Shown here piece by piece: positions 15,756-24,626 of a stretch of 46,143 nt of DNA. This DNA comes from an uncultured Bacteroidales bacterium. Lineage in GTDB: Bacteria; Bacteroidota; Bacteroidia; Bacteroidales; Marinilabiliaceae. Each line of letters starts with the position of its first letter. Position 1 is the first letter of the stretch. Below the pieces are notes generated by a model that worked only from the letters and a program-made list of their open reading frames with translations, ran no database searches and was not told the origin of the DNA. Made by a program: the position numbers and the translations under genes. Where the stretch lies: assembly GCA_945607565.1 (NCBI GenBank), contig CALYZD010000009.1, positions 1 through 46,143 of the forward strand, read 5' to 3'.

Positions 15756-16727
15756 ATGAAAGATAACAGATACCGAGGCTGGGGCATTGCCCTGACGCTG
15801 CTCTTCCACACCGCGCTCATAGTGCTGCTGTCGGTGCTAGCGCTCACGGCCACGCCCATCGAAGAAGAAGGCCTCCTGGTCAATTATGGCGACAGCCCCT
15901 CGGGGTCGGGAGCCTCCGAGCCTGCGCCGGCACGACAGACCGAGCCGGCCGCACAGCCTGAACCCGCACCCGAGCAGCCCGCCCCGCCCGCTCCCGCGCA
16001 GCCCGCGCCGGCACCCAAGGCAGCAGGCGAAAAGGTTGATACGCAAGATTTTGAAGAAGCCGCCGCACTGCGCGAAGCCAAAGCCAAGGCCGAAGCCGAC
16101 GCCCGTGCCAAAGCCGAGGCCGACGCCCGTGCCAAAGCCAAGGCCGAAGCCGATGCCAAAGCCAAGGCCGAAGCCGATGCCAAAGCCAAGGCAGAAGCCA
16201 AAGCCAAAGCCGAGGCCGAAGCCCGCGCCAAGGCCGAAGCCGAAGCCAAGGCACGCGCCGAAGCTGCCGCCCGAGCCAAGGCCGAGGCCGAAGCCCGCGC
16301 CAAGCAGCAGGCACAGAGCGCCATATCGAAAGGCTTTGCCGGCAAGGGCACCGGCTCGTCTCAGTCGGAGGGAAGCACCACCGGCGCCGGCAACCAGGGC
16401 AGCCTGACCGGCTCGGTCGACTCCAAAAACCGAGGCGTGGGCGTGGGTGGCGGCAACTCGTTCAGCCTGGCCGGACGCTCGCTGGTGGGCGCGCTGCCCA
16501 AGCCCAGCTACAACGTCCAGGAAGAGGGCGTGGTGGTGGTCGAAATCACCGTCGACAAATACGGCAAGGTCACCGGAGCCAACGTCCGGATGCAGGGCAC
16601 CACCATACAGAACACTCAGCTGTGGGAGGTGGCCAAGCAGGCCGCACTCAAGGCCAAGTTCAACGAAAAGCCCGACGCCGCCGCCATCCAGAAGGGAACG
16701 ATAACCTACAGTTTCAAGCTCGAATAG
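15756..16727 (+). CDS. TonB/TolA-like energy transducer with a long Ala-Lys-Glu helix
   Basis: A 323-residue protein with three parts. The N-terminal signal-anchor contains a membrane His (LLFHTALIVLLSVLAL), as in TonB. A Pro/Ala-rich stretch precedes an almost pure Ala/Lys/Glu/Asp/Arg segment (about residues 104-187). The C-terminal domain is TonB-like: GVVVVEITVDKYGKVTGA, then LWEVAKQAALKAKFN and a final strand GTITYSFKLE. The helical rod resembles TolA domain II, so it may span the periplasm in a TolA-like role rather than drive a SusC-type transporter. It is third in the operon, 42 nt after the ExbD-like gene. Confidence 0.85.
   Translation: MKDNRYRGWGIALTLLFHTALIVLLSVLALTATPIEEEGLLVNYGDSPSGSGASEPAPARQTEPAAQPEPAPEQPAPPAPAQPAPAPKAAGEKVDTQDFEEAAALREAKAKAEADARAKAEADARAKAKAEADAKAKAEADAKAKAEAKAKAEAEARAKAEAEAKARAEAAARAKAEAEARAKQQAQSAISKGFAGKGTGSSQSEGSTTGAGNQGSLTGSVDSKNRGVGVGGGNSFSLAGRSLVGALPKPSYNVQEEGVVVVEITVDKYGKVTGANVRMQGTTIQNTQLWEVAKQAALKAKFNEKPDAAAIQKGTITYSFKLE
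16071..16313 (+). repeat. In-gene degenerate repeat encoding an Ala-Lys-Glu helix
   Basis: About 240 bp of repeated GCC-AAR-GCC-GAR codons encode AKAEADARAK-like units. The period is a multiple of three and the repeat is within the TonB/TolA-like gene. It also keeps other frames open, producing spurious Ala- or Pro/Lys-rich ORFs on both strands. Such tracts vary in length by slippage in other bacteria. Confidence 0.85.
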
Positions 16728-16760
16728 GTTTCCTCACAACACAAACCATCATCATTGCCA

Positions 16761-17495
16761 ATGAGACAGTTAGCAATCGCGATAGCGGCGGCCGCCATGG
16801 CCCTGACGCTGCCACAGGCATCGGCGCAGGGCCGGCGCATCCTCTTCATAGGCGACTCGGTGACCGACGGCAACTGGGGCGGATGCGGCGCCGAGCGCAG
16901 CACCACCGACATGAACCACATCTTCGGCCACGGCTTCATGGCCGACTGCGCCGCACACTACATGGCGCAGTATCCCGACAGCGACTTCGTCTTCATCAAC
17001 CGGGGCATCAGCGGCAACACCGTGGCCGACCTGCGCCGCCGCTGGGACGCCGACGTGCTGGCCCTCAGCCCCGATGTGGTGTCGGTGCTGGTGGGCATCA
17101 ACGACGCCTACTTCGCCTCGCTCCGTTCCGACACGGTCGACCTTGTGGCGTTCGAAGACGACTATCGCGCCATACTTGCCGACGTGCGCCGGAGCAACCC
17201 CGACGTGCAGCTTGTTGTGTGCCAGTGCTTTGCCGCCGCCGGCATGAGCCGCACGCCCGACGCCGCCTTCTGGCCGCGACAGTGCGTCGGCATCAACGCC
17301 GTGGTGGAGCGCCTGGCCGCCGAGTTCGGCGCACGGCTGGTGCCTTTTGCGCGGCTCTTCGATTCGCTGGCACCCGCCGCCCCGCGCCCCGACTATTGGA
17401 TATGGGACGGCATTCACCCCACGCCGGCCGCACACCTGCTGATGGCGCGCATGTGGATGCAGTGCGCCGGCGATCTTGTTGCTCCGGCCCAATGA
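16761..17495 (+). CDS. Secreted SGNH/GDSL-family hydrolase
   Basis: A 244-residue esterase-type hydrolase with a signal peptide (MRQLAIAIAAAAMALTLPQASA). All SGNH blocks are visible: block I FIGDSVTDG with Ser33 as nucleophile, block II NRGISGNTVADL, block III VGINDAY and block V DGIHPTPAAH with the catalytic Asp/His. The sequence type is close to lipolytic or acetyl-xylan esterase-like proteins of gut Bacteroidales that act on acylated glycans; the substrate is not deducible. Two codons upstream is a TTG; the ATG at 16761 is used. It follows the TonB-like gene by 33 nt and could be in that transcript. Confidence 0.9.
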   Translation: MRQLAIAIAAAAMALTLPQASAQGRRILFIGDSVTDGNWGGCGAERSTTDMNHIFGHGFMADCAAHYMAQYPDSDFVFINRGISGNTVADLRRRWDADVLALSPDVVSVLVGINDAYFASLRSDTVDLVAFEDDYRAILADVRRSNPDVQLVVCQCFAAAGMSRTPDAAFWPRQCVGINAVVERLAAEFGARLVPFARLFDSLAPAAPRPDYWIWDGIHPTPAAHLLMARMWMQCAGDLVAPAQ

Positions 17496-17561
17496 CGCCG
17501 CCCCCCCGCAGGGCTAAGGGGTTCTGAAAGAGTGCTTTTTTGCTTTTTTTGAACCGCCGGG

Positions 17562-17592
17562 TTTGCGCAGAAAAATATATTGTTTAGTTTTG
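17562..17592 (+). promoter_or_regulatory. Promoter of the small-peptide gene
   Basis: TTTG at 17562-17565, a 19-nt spacer, and TAGTTTTG at 17585-17592 match the Bacteroidota consensus at every defined base. Transcription would begin near 17598, favouring the ATG at 17624 over the one at 17603. Confidence 0.8.
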
Positions 17593-17623
17593 CATCTCTA
17601 AAATGCGGAAGGAGAGCGTAAAA

Positions 17624-17833
17624 ATGAAAGAAAAGTACGAGAAACCCGCCTTGGAAGCGTTTGCGATAGACAGTAAGTTAATGCAAGAGTCTGTCAGTCC
17701 TCAGCCACCATATTTTCCAGATGAAGACAATGGCGAGTGGTCAAACATTTCCGGCACCCGACGCGAAACGAACGCAACGCGATTGACCGACGACAATTCG
17801 GGCCGAATCACGGGAACGCGCCCGCAATACTGA
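17624..17833 (+). CDS. Small KYxKPxLE-type peptide, unknown function
   Basis: A 69-residue peptide starting MKEKYEKPALEAFAIDSKLM, followed by an acidic/Pro-rich middle (SPQPPYFPDEDNGEW) and a polar, Thr/Arg/Asn-rich tail. Small proteins opening KKxYxKPxxE are numerous in Bacteroidales and, to my knowledge, uncharacterised. The conserved head and variable tail look like the leader and core of a ribosomal peptide precursor, which is inference. There is no signal peptide and no Cys. ATG 17603 in frame would add seven residues but leaves almost no leader after the promoter. It is a free-standing unit with a consensus promoter and a dedicated terminator. Confidence 0.75.
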   Translation: MKEKYEKPALEAFAIDSKLMQESVSPQPPYFPDEDNGEWSNISGTRRETNATRLTDDNSGRITGTRPQY

Positions 17834-17895
17834 GCGGCGCGCCGCTCGGCAGGCGGCCAAGGCCATCAGAACACCAATCTGCAATTCAACCCCAC

Positions 17896-17935
17896 GCGGC
17901 ACGACAGCGCACCGGCGCTGTCGTGCCGCTCGTTT
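17896..17935 (+). terminator. Terminator after the small-peptide gene
   Basis: Perfect 15-bp arms GCGGCACGACAGCGC (17896-17910) and its complement (17915-17929) enclose a 4-nt loop ACCG and are followed by TCGTTTT. It lies 62 nt after the small-peptide stop and before the HTCS promoter. Confidence 0.8.
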
Positions 17936-18003
17936 TATGTGTGCGGGGCGCGGGCTAATGTTTAATTTTTGTATAAAATAGTTACGCAATCGGAGGTATT
18001 TTT

Positions 18004-18011
18004 TACCTTTG
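18004..18011 (+). promoter_or_regulatory. Predicted -7 box of the hybrid two-component gene
   Basis: TACCTTTG matches TAnnTTTG exactly and lies 26 nt before the ATG at 18038. The -33 position (GTTA near 17981) is a poor match. Confidence 0.5.
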
Positions 18012-18037
18012 TCTTAACTAAGCGTATTTCTACTACT

Positions 18038-21000
18038 ATGGTCAACCGCACATCACTGCGCAGCCGTCGGTTGTGCAAGGTAACGATAGCCGTAATGCTT
18101 GTGCTGCCGGCATTGTTTTTGTCGTTCCAACATCTCACCGCGCAAAACATTCAACGATTCGAGTATATCAACTCGCGCGACGGCCTGTCGCAGAACACCG
18201 TCTACAGCATTCTGTTCGACCGCAACGGATTCATGTGGCTGGGCACCACCAACGGCCTCAACCGCTACGACGGCCAGACCTTCCGCGTCTTCAAGAACCT
18301 GACGCCCACGGGCGAGTCGCGCAGCAACAACCGCGTCGACCACATCTGGCAGGACCGTCTCGGCTTCATCTGGATGCAGTCCTACGACGGCTTCTACCAC
18401 TACTTCAACCAGCGCGACGAGACGTTCCGCATGCTGCCCGACCAGTCGGACTCCGACGACATGACCGGCCGCGCCACCTGCTTCCTGCAATACTCTGACA
18501 GCCTGATATTTGTGGGCACGCACAATTCCGGCGTCATAATGCTGGCCATGCGGCCCGGCGCCGACAACTATGCGTCGGCCACCTTTGTGCCCACCACGGC
18601 CGGCAACCAGCCCGCCCGCGTCCAGGCCATGATGCGCGACGCCGACGGCAACCTCTGGATTACCACCACCCAGGGCCTGGCCCTGCTGACGTCGGCGCAG
18701 GTGCGCTCCGGCGCCACGCCCGAGGCCAAGATATTCTTCGCCACCACCGAGTTCGCGCCCGCCATAGTGCAGGTCGACTCGTGCGTGCTCTTTGCCACGC
18801 GCAACGACGGCGTGCTGGTCTACAAGTCGGCCGGCCAGTCGTTCGACTACATCGCCGCCTCGCCCGCCGACAGGCACGTCAGCAAGATAGTGACCACCGC
18901 CTGCGGCAAGTTCGTGGTGGCCACCGAGGCCGGCGAAATCCTGATATTCGACAACGACCTGACGCTCCGGCGCCGGCTCAGCGTGCACGGGCGCCACGTG
19001 GAGCAGATATATGTGGACCAGTATCGTCAGGCGTGGGTCACCTGCCGCGAGCTGGGCCTGACGCGCATCAGCCTCACCGACTATCAGACCCGCTTCTACA
19101 GCCTGACGCCAGCCACCCGCGCCGCCAGCGTCGACCTGGAGCGCCACTTCTTCAAGGAAGACTGCAACAACAATCTCTGGATTGGCACCCACGGCGGCGG
19201 CCTGGCCTGGTACGACCGCATCGACGACCGCTTCGAGTTCTTCCGCAACGACATAGCCAACCTGCGCTCCATCCCCTCCAACATCATCCACTGCATTGCC
19301 GAGGACCACTCGGGCCAGCTCTGGATTGGCTGCGGGCAGTATCAGGGCGGACTCGTCAAGGTGATTGCCAGCAACAAGGCCTTCGCCACCATCGTCCCCG
19401 ACAAGGACACCGAATATCAGTCGGACAACGTGGTGAGGGCCGTGATGGAAGACTCGGCCAACAATCTGTGGGTCTCCACCAAGTCGGGCAAAATATACGT
19501 CTACAACGAGCAGTTCCGCGTGCGCCGCGTCATCGACGGCTTTGCCTGCTCCGACGGCCATCACTACACCTCGGTGGCCTATTCGATCTATGCCGACCGC
19601 GACGGATACCTGTGGATATGCACCAAGGGCTGCGGCGTCTTCGTGTCGCAGCGCAAGGTCAACTTCGCCAACATCGAGCGCGAGCCGCTGGTGTTCGACA
19701 ACTATCGCAGCCGCACGTCGGCATCGCACTTCGGCATCAGCTCGGCCCTGGGCGACGACAACGCCTACGGCATTGTGCAGGACGCTTACGGCAACATGTG
19801 GGTGGCCACCTACGGCAACGGCCTGAGCCGCATCCGCCGCAACGACAACGGCGTCGAGATTGACGTGTTCAACACCCACAACAGCAATCTGACATCCAAC
19901 AAGGTGCGCCACCTGATGATTGACGACGACAACAATCTGTGGGTGGCCACCACCATGGGCGTCAACCGCGTGGACGGCACCTATCTCAACGGCAACAAGA
20001 TACCGTTTGTCCACCTTGTGCATCACGACAATTCCAACTCGCTGAGCTACAACGACGTCTGCCACATCTACCAGTCGTCCGACAGCAAGATTTACTTCTC
20101 GACCATTGGCGGCGGACTGAGCGAGCTGAGCGCCGAGGGCGATTCGCTCCGCTTTGTCAACTGCGACGTCAGCAACGGCCTGTGCAACGACGTGGTCTAC
20201 GCCGTGACCGAAGACAACGCCGGCGACCTCTGGATTGCCACCGAAAACGGCCTCAACTGCAAGTCGAAGGAAAGCATGGCCTTCGAGACCTTCAACGTCA
20301 ACAACGGGCTGATTTCGAACAGCTTTTCGGAAGCCACCTGCCTGCGCCTGCACAACGGCCGCCTCATCTTCGGGTGCAACGTGGGCTTTGTGGCACTGTC
20401 GCCGCTGCAGCTGGCCTCGTCGCCCTACAAGGGCCGGCTGATGCTGACCGGATTCCAGATTGCCAACAAGAACGCCGACATCTCGGGCGAGAACTCGCCC
20501 CTGACGCAGAGCATCACCTATTCCGACCGCATCGACCTGAAGCACAACCAGTCGAGCATCGCCATCGACTACAAGCTGCTCGATTTCATCGACCCCCAGA
20601 TAGTCCAGTACGCCTACCGCCTCGACGGCTTCGACCAGGACTGGAACTACGTGGGCAACCAGACGCGCGCCATCTACACCAACCTCGCCCCGGGCGACTA
20701 CGTGTTCCGCGTCCGCTGCACCTATCGCAACGGCGAGTGGAGCAACTCCGACACCACCATCAGCATCCACATCAGTTCGCCGTGGTGGAAGACCGGCGCG
20801 GCCTTTTTCTTCTATTTTGTGGTGTTCATAGCCGTCGTCTCCATCGTCATCCGCACGGTGATGCGCATCAACCGCTACCGCCGCGACCTCGACATCGTCA
20901 AGCGCGTCAACGAGATAAAGCTGCAGTTCTTCACCAACATATCGCACGAAATCCGCACGCCGCTCACGCTCATCCTCTCGCCCATCGACGACATACTCAA

Positions 21001-22534
21001 GGCCGGACTGCCCGACGAGGTGAACCGCCAGGTGCTCATCATTAAGCGCAACGCCGACCGCATCTTGCTACTTGTCAATCAGTTGCTTGACTTCCGCAAG
21101 GTGCAGAACAACAAGATGCACCTCAACGTGTGCGAGGTCGGCATCGATGCCGTGGTGCGCCCGGCGTTCGACAGCTTCAGCCTGCTGGCCGAGCACAAGC
21201 ACATCGACCTGCAACTCTCCGTGCCCGACAACCTTGTCAAGGTCTGGGTCGACCCGCGCCTGATCGAGACGGTGGTCTACAACCTGATGTCCAACGCCAT
21301 CAAGTTCACCTCCGACGGCAAGCGCGTCAGCCTCAGCATCCGGCAGGACGAGGCCTTCACCGACATCGTCGTCAGCGATCAGGGCCGAGGCATCAGCGCC
21401 GCCGATATGCCCGAACTTTTCAAACGCTATACTATTCTGAGCAACAACGAGCTGTCGGGTACTGGCATAGGCCTGTCGCTCTCCTACGAGTTCGTCAAGC
21501 TGCATCAGGGCGACCTGACCGTCGACTCCGAGCCCGGCCGCGGCTCGACGTTCACCGTGCGCCTGCGCAACGGCCGTCGCCACTTCGACGGCAACCCGAT
21601 GGTCAGCATCGGTTCCGAGGTCAACTATCAGTCGGGCGTGCCTGCGCCTGCAAGCTATGCCGTCGACGCGCTGCCTGCCGACGGCGAGCCCGACACGGCC
21701 GACACCGCCTGGCGCAAGGTCTTGGTGGTCGAGGATAATCCCGAAATCCTCGACTACGTCTGCCAGACGCTCCAGCACCAGTACGTCTGCCTGCGCGCCA
21801 CCAACGGCAGCGAGGCCGTGATGATTGCGCGCGAGCAGCTGCCCGACGTCATCGTGTCGGACCTGATGATGCCCGTCATGGACGGCCTGGATATGATCAA
21901 GATTCTGCGCAACGACTTTGCCACCAGCCACATACCCATCATTGCCCTGACCGCCAAGGCTTCGATCGACGACGAGATAGAGGCCGTCCGCCTGGGCTTC
22001 GACGCCTACATCCACAAGCCTTTCAGCACCGACTATCTCAAGGCCGTGGTCGACAGCATATCGCGTCAGCGCGAAAAGCTGATCAAGAAATACTGCAGGC
22101 ACGAGCCCGCCGCACCCGTCGAGCCCGAGCCGCAGCAGCCCGAGCGCGAGGCCAAGGACACTGACGTGGTCAACGCCCACCTGCAGGTCAAGATGATGTC
22201 GAAGGACGAGGAGTTCATCCGCGACCTCGTGGCATTCACCGAGAGCAACTATCGCACCGACATGTCGATAGACAAGTTCGCCGAGAACTTCCACATGTCG
22301 CGCACCGTGTTCTACAACAAGGTCAAGGGCCTGACGGGCAACAGCCCGCTCGAGTTCGTGCGGCAGATAAAGCTGACCATTGCCGAACGCCTGCTTCAGA
22401 AGGGCTTCAACGTGTCGGAGGTGGCCTTCGAGATAGGCTATTCCGACGTCAAGTATTTCAGCAAGCAGTTCAGGGCGCACTTCGGCTACGCGCCGAGCCA
22501 GATAAAGAAAAACCTGAAGTCGACCGACTCCTGA
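18038..22534 (+). CDS. Hybrid two-component system sensor-regulator (HTCS)
   Basis: A 1,498-residue one-protein signalling system. In order: a signal-anchor (about 1-36), two-component propeller repeats (about 37-800; recurring NLWIGTHGGGL/NMWVATYGNGL motifs), a Y_Y_Y domain ending ISSPWW, a membrane helix (about 920-945), HisKA with phospho-acceptor His970 in NISHEIRTPLTL, an HATPase (NLMSNAIKFT, DQGRGI, GTGIGLSLS), a receiver with Asp1275 in SDLMMPVMDG, and an AraC-type DNA-binding domain at the end (about 1395-1498). Family members usually sense oligosaccharides in the periplasm and switch on SusC/SusD loci. No such locus is in this window. The upstream SGNH hydrolase and downstream OmpA-like gene are the only close candidates for targets. 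Confidence 0.95.
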   Translation: MVNRTSLRSRRLCKVTIAVMLVLPALFLSFQHLTAQNIQRFEYINSRDGLSQNTVYSILFDRNGFMWLGTTNGLNRYDGQTFRVFKNLTPTGESRSNNRVDHIWQDRLGFIWMQSYDGFYHYFNQRDETFRMLPDQSDSDDMTGRATCFLQYSDSLIFVGTHNSGVIMLAMRPGADNYASATFVPTTAGNQPARVQAMMRDADGNLWITTTQGLALLTSAQVRSGATPEAKIFFATTEFAPAIVQVDSCVLFATRNDGVLVYKSAGQSFDYIAASPADRHVSKIVTTACGKFVVATEAGEILIFDNDLTLRRRLSVHGRHVEQIYVDQYRQAWVTCRELGLTRISLTDYQTRFYSLTPATRAASVDLERHFFKEDCNNNLWIGTHGGGLAWYDRIDDRFEFFRNDIANLRSIPSNIIHCIAEDHSGQLWIGCGQYQGGLVKVIASNKAFATIVPDKDTEYQSDNVVRAVMEDSANNLWVSTKSGKIYVYNEQFRVRRVIDGFACSDGHHYTSVAYSIYADRDGYLWICTKGCGVFVSQRKVNFANIEREPLVFDNYRSRTSASHFGISSALGDDNAYGIVQDAYGNMWVATYGNGLSRIRRNDNGVEIDVFNTHNSNLTSNKVRHLMIDDDNNLWVATTMGVNRVDGTYLNGNKIPFVHLVHHDNSNSLSYNDVCHIYQSSDSKIYFSTIGGGLSELSAEGDSLRFVNCDVSNGLCNDVVYAVTEDNAGDLWIATENGLNCKSKESMAFETFNVNNGLISNSFSEATCLRLHNGRLIFGCNVGFVALSPLQLASSPYKGRLMLTGFQIANKNADISGENSPLTQSITYSDRIDLKHNQSSIAIDYKLLDFIDPQIVQYAYRLDGFDQDWNYVGNQTRAIYTNLAPGDYVFRVRCTYRNGEWSNSDTTISIHISSPWWKTGAAFFFYFVVFIAVVSIVIRTVMRINRYRRDLDIVKRVNEIKLQFFTNISHEIRTPLTLILSPIDDILKAGLPDEVNRQVLIIKRNADRILLLVNQLLDFRKVQNNKMHLNVCEVGIDAVVRPAFDSFSLLAEHKHIDLQLSVPDNLVKVWVDPRLIETVVYNLMSNAIKFTSDGKRVSLSIRQDEAFTDIVVSDQGRGISAADMPELFKRYTILSNNELSGTGIGLSLSYEFVKLHQGDLTVDSEPGRGSTFTVRLRNGRRHFDGNPMVSIGSEVNYQSGVPAPASYAVDALPADGEPDTADTAWRKVLVVEDNPEILDYVCQTLQHQYVCLRATNGSEAVMIAREQLPDVIVSDLMMPVMDGLDMIKILRNDFATSHIPIIALTAKASIDDEIEAVRLGFDAYIHKPFSTDYLKAVVDSISRQREKLIKKYCRHEPAAPVEPEPQQPEREAKDTDVVNAHLQVKMMSKDEEFIRDLVAFTESNYRTDMSIDKFAENFHMSRTVFYNKVKGLTGNSPLEFVRQIKLTIAERLLQKGFNVSEVAFEIGYSDVKYFSKQFRAHFGYAPSQIKKNLKSTDS

Positions 22535-22582
22535 CGGCCGGCGGCGGGGCAGAGTGACACCACCACACACAATCCTTTTTTC

Positions 22583-24562
22583 ATGAACAAATCGTCGATA
22601 GTGGCAGCCGGGCTGATGCTTGTGCTCGGAGCGGCTGCAGCGTTCTCGCAGGGAAACAGATATTCGGTCAAATCGCGCAAGGCCATCGAGCTCTACGAAC
22701 AGGCCGTCGAGGCCTACAACCGCGGCGACCTCGCGTCGGCCGTCGACCTTTTCGACGGAGCCACGGCCATCGAGCCGGCCTTTGCCGAGGCCTATTTCGC
22801 CAAGGCCGACATCCTCGGCGACCTCGGCGAATACGACGAGCAGTTCGCCGCCATAGCACGCGCCGTGGCCTGCGACTCGACCATGTACGTCACCGCCTAC
22901 TATCACGCCGGCGTGGCTCTGTGCAACGTGGGCCGCTTCGACGACGCCATGCAGTGGTTCGACCTCTACAAGCGATTCTCCAGGAACCGCCGCGTCAAGA
23001 TGAACCCCGACGTCTGGATAGCAAAGGCCATGGCCGCCCGCAGGCTCATCGAGAATCCCGTCGACTTCGTGCCCGTCAACGCCGGCGACTCCATCAATTC
23101 GCCCTACGACGAATACTGGCCCAGCCTGACGCTCGACGAGTCGGAAATGATGTTCACCGTGCTTGTCCCGCGCGACTCGGCGCTGTTTGCGGGCTCGCGC
23201 CTGCTGCCCCGGACGTCGCAGAACTTTCAGGAAGACTTCTACACCAGCACGCGCGTCGACAGCGTGTGGATGCCGCGCCGTCCGGTGGTCGAGATCAACA
23301 CGCCCTACAACGAAGGCGCACAGGCACTTTCGGCCGACGGCAATTGGATGTTCTTCACCGCCTGCGGCCGCGACGACTCAAAGGGCAGCTGCGACCTCTA
23401 CTTTTCGAGCAAGACCCGCAGCGGCTGGACGCAGCCCATCAACGTGGGCTCGCCGGTCAACACGCCCTATTGGGAGTCGCAGCCATGCTTCTCGGCCGAC
23501 GGCCAGACGCTCTTTTTCGTCAGCAACCGCCCGGGCGGCCTGGGCAAGAACGACATCTGGTATGCGCGCATCGTGGGCTATGCGGCCAACGGCGTGCCTC
23601 TCTTCGACACGCCCGTCAACCTCGGCGACTCGGTCAACACCGCCGGCGACGAGGCCTCGCCGTTCATCCACCCCGACGGCCGCACGCTCTATTTCTCGTC
23701 CGACGGCTGGCCCGGCGTGGGCAAGAAGGACATCTTCGTCTCGCGCCGCGACAGCGCCGGCTGGCACACGCCCCAGAACATCGGCTATCCCATCAACACC
23801 GCCCGCGACGAGACGGGCCTCGTGATCAACGCCGCCGGCACGCGCGCCTATTTCGCCTCCGAGGGCATCGAGCACAGGGGGCGCGGCCGAGACATCTACT
23901 ATTTCGAACTGCCCGTGGCGGCGCGGCCCACGCCGGTCAGCTACCTCAAGGGGCACGTCTACGACCGCCGCACCAGTCAGCCGCTGGGCGCCGCCATCTC
24001 GCTCATCCGCCTTGCCGACGGCGTCGACCAGGTGCGCACCGCTTCCGACGAGTTCAACGGCCAGTACATGGTATCGCTGCCGGCCGGCAACGACTATGCG
24101 CTCATCGTCAGCCGCGAGGGCTATCTGTTCCACTCCGAAAACTTCGAGATGAAGCAGGCCGCGGCCAGCAGCGGGCCGCGCATCATCGACGTCTACCTGT
24201 CGCCGCTCATCCCGGGCGAGAAGGTGGCGCTGCGCAATGTCTTTTTCGACACCAATTCGGTGGAGCTGAAGGAGGAATCGTGCTACGAGCTCGACAAGCT
24301 TGTCAGGATAATGACCGACCGGCCCAATCTGGTAATCGAAATCAGCGGCCACACCGACAATGTGGGCTCGGCCGAATATAACCGCCGGCTGTCGGCCGAC
24401 AGGGCGCGGGCCGCGTTCGACTATCTGGTCTCCAAGGGCGTGCCCGTCCGCCAGCTGACCCACAGGGGCTGCGGCTTCGACTCTCCGGTCGAGAGCAACG
24501 ACACCGAGCAGGGCCGCGCCCGCAACCGCCGCATCGAGGCCAAGGTCATCTCGGTCAAGTGA
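22583..24562 (+). CDS. TPR - beta-propeller - OmpA protein with PorE-like architecture
   Basis: A 659-residue exported protein. After a signal peptide (MNKSSIVAAGLMLVLGAAAAFS) come TPR repeats (about 30-135), a PD40-type propeller (about 170-445; SQPCFSADGQTLFFVSNR and SPFIHPDGRTLYFSSDG repeats), a carboxypeptidase-regulatory-like beta domain (about 450-540) and an OmpA C-terminal peptidoglycan-binding domain (FDTNSVELKE, SGHTDNVGS, GRARNRRIEAKV). This is the domain order of PorE of the type IX secretion system, but PorE is a lipoprotein and this signal lacks a lipobox Cys, so it may be a paralogue. The ATG is 48 nt after the HTCS stop. Confidence 0.85.
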   Translation: MNKSSIVAAGLMLVLGAAAAFSQGNRYSVKSRKAIELYEQAVEAYNRGDLASAVDLFDGATAIEPAFAEAYFAKADILGDLGEYDEQFAAIARAVACDSTMYVTAYYHAGVALCNVGRFDDAMQWFDLYKRFSRNRRVKMNPDVWIAKAMAARRLIENPVDFVPVNAGDSINSPYDEYWPSLTLDESEMMFTVLVPRDSALFAGSRLLPRTSQNFQEDFYTSTRVDSVWMPRRPVVEINTPYNEGAQALSADGNWMFFTACGRDDSKGSCDLYFSSKTRSGWTQPINVGSPVNTPYWESQPCFSADGQTLFFVSNRPGGLGKNDIWYARIVGYAANGVPLFDTPVNLGDSVNTAGDEASPFIHPDGRTLYFSSDGWPGVGKKDIFVSRRDSAGWHTPQNIGYPINTARDETGLVINAAGTRAYFASEGIEHRGRGRDIYYFELPVAARPTPVSYLKGHVYDRRTSQPLGAAISLIRLADGVDQVRTASDEFNGQYMVSLPAGNDYALIVSREGYLFHSENFEMKQAAASSGPRIIDVYLSPLIPGEKVALRNVFFDTNSVELKEESCYELDKLVRIMTDRPNLVIEISGHTDNVGSAEYNRRLSADRARAAFDYLVSKGVPVRQLTHRGCGFDSPVESNDTEQGRARNRRIEAKVISVK

Positions 24563-24626
24563 TGATGACGCGTTTCTCCTTTTCTAAAACGTTGATTGAT
24601 GGCTGTCTGATGACGCTCCGGCGGCG

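Noticed and set aside
15884-16407. Ala- or Pro/Lys-rich ORFs on both strands over the TonB-like gene
   Set aside because: They are other-frame readings of the codon repeat encoding the Ala-Lys-Glu helix.
18053-20947. 964-codon open frame antisense to the hybrid two-component gene
   Set aside because: A mirror of the propeller repeats in GC-rich codons; no recognisable domain or start region.
18038-24562. A polysaccharide utilization locus
   Set aside because: No SusC, SusD or glycoside hydrolase gene is present around the HTCS.
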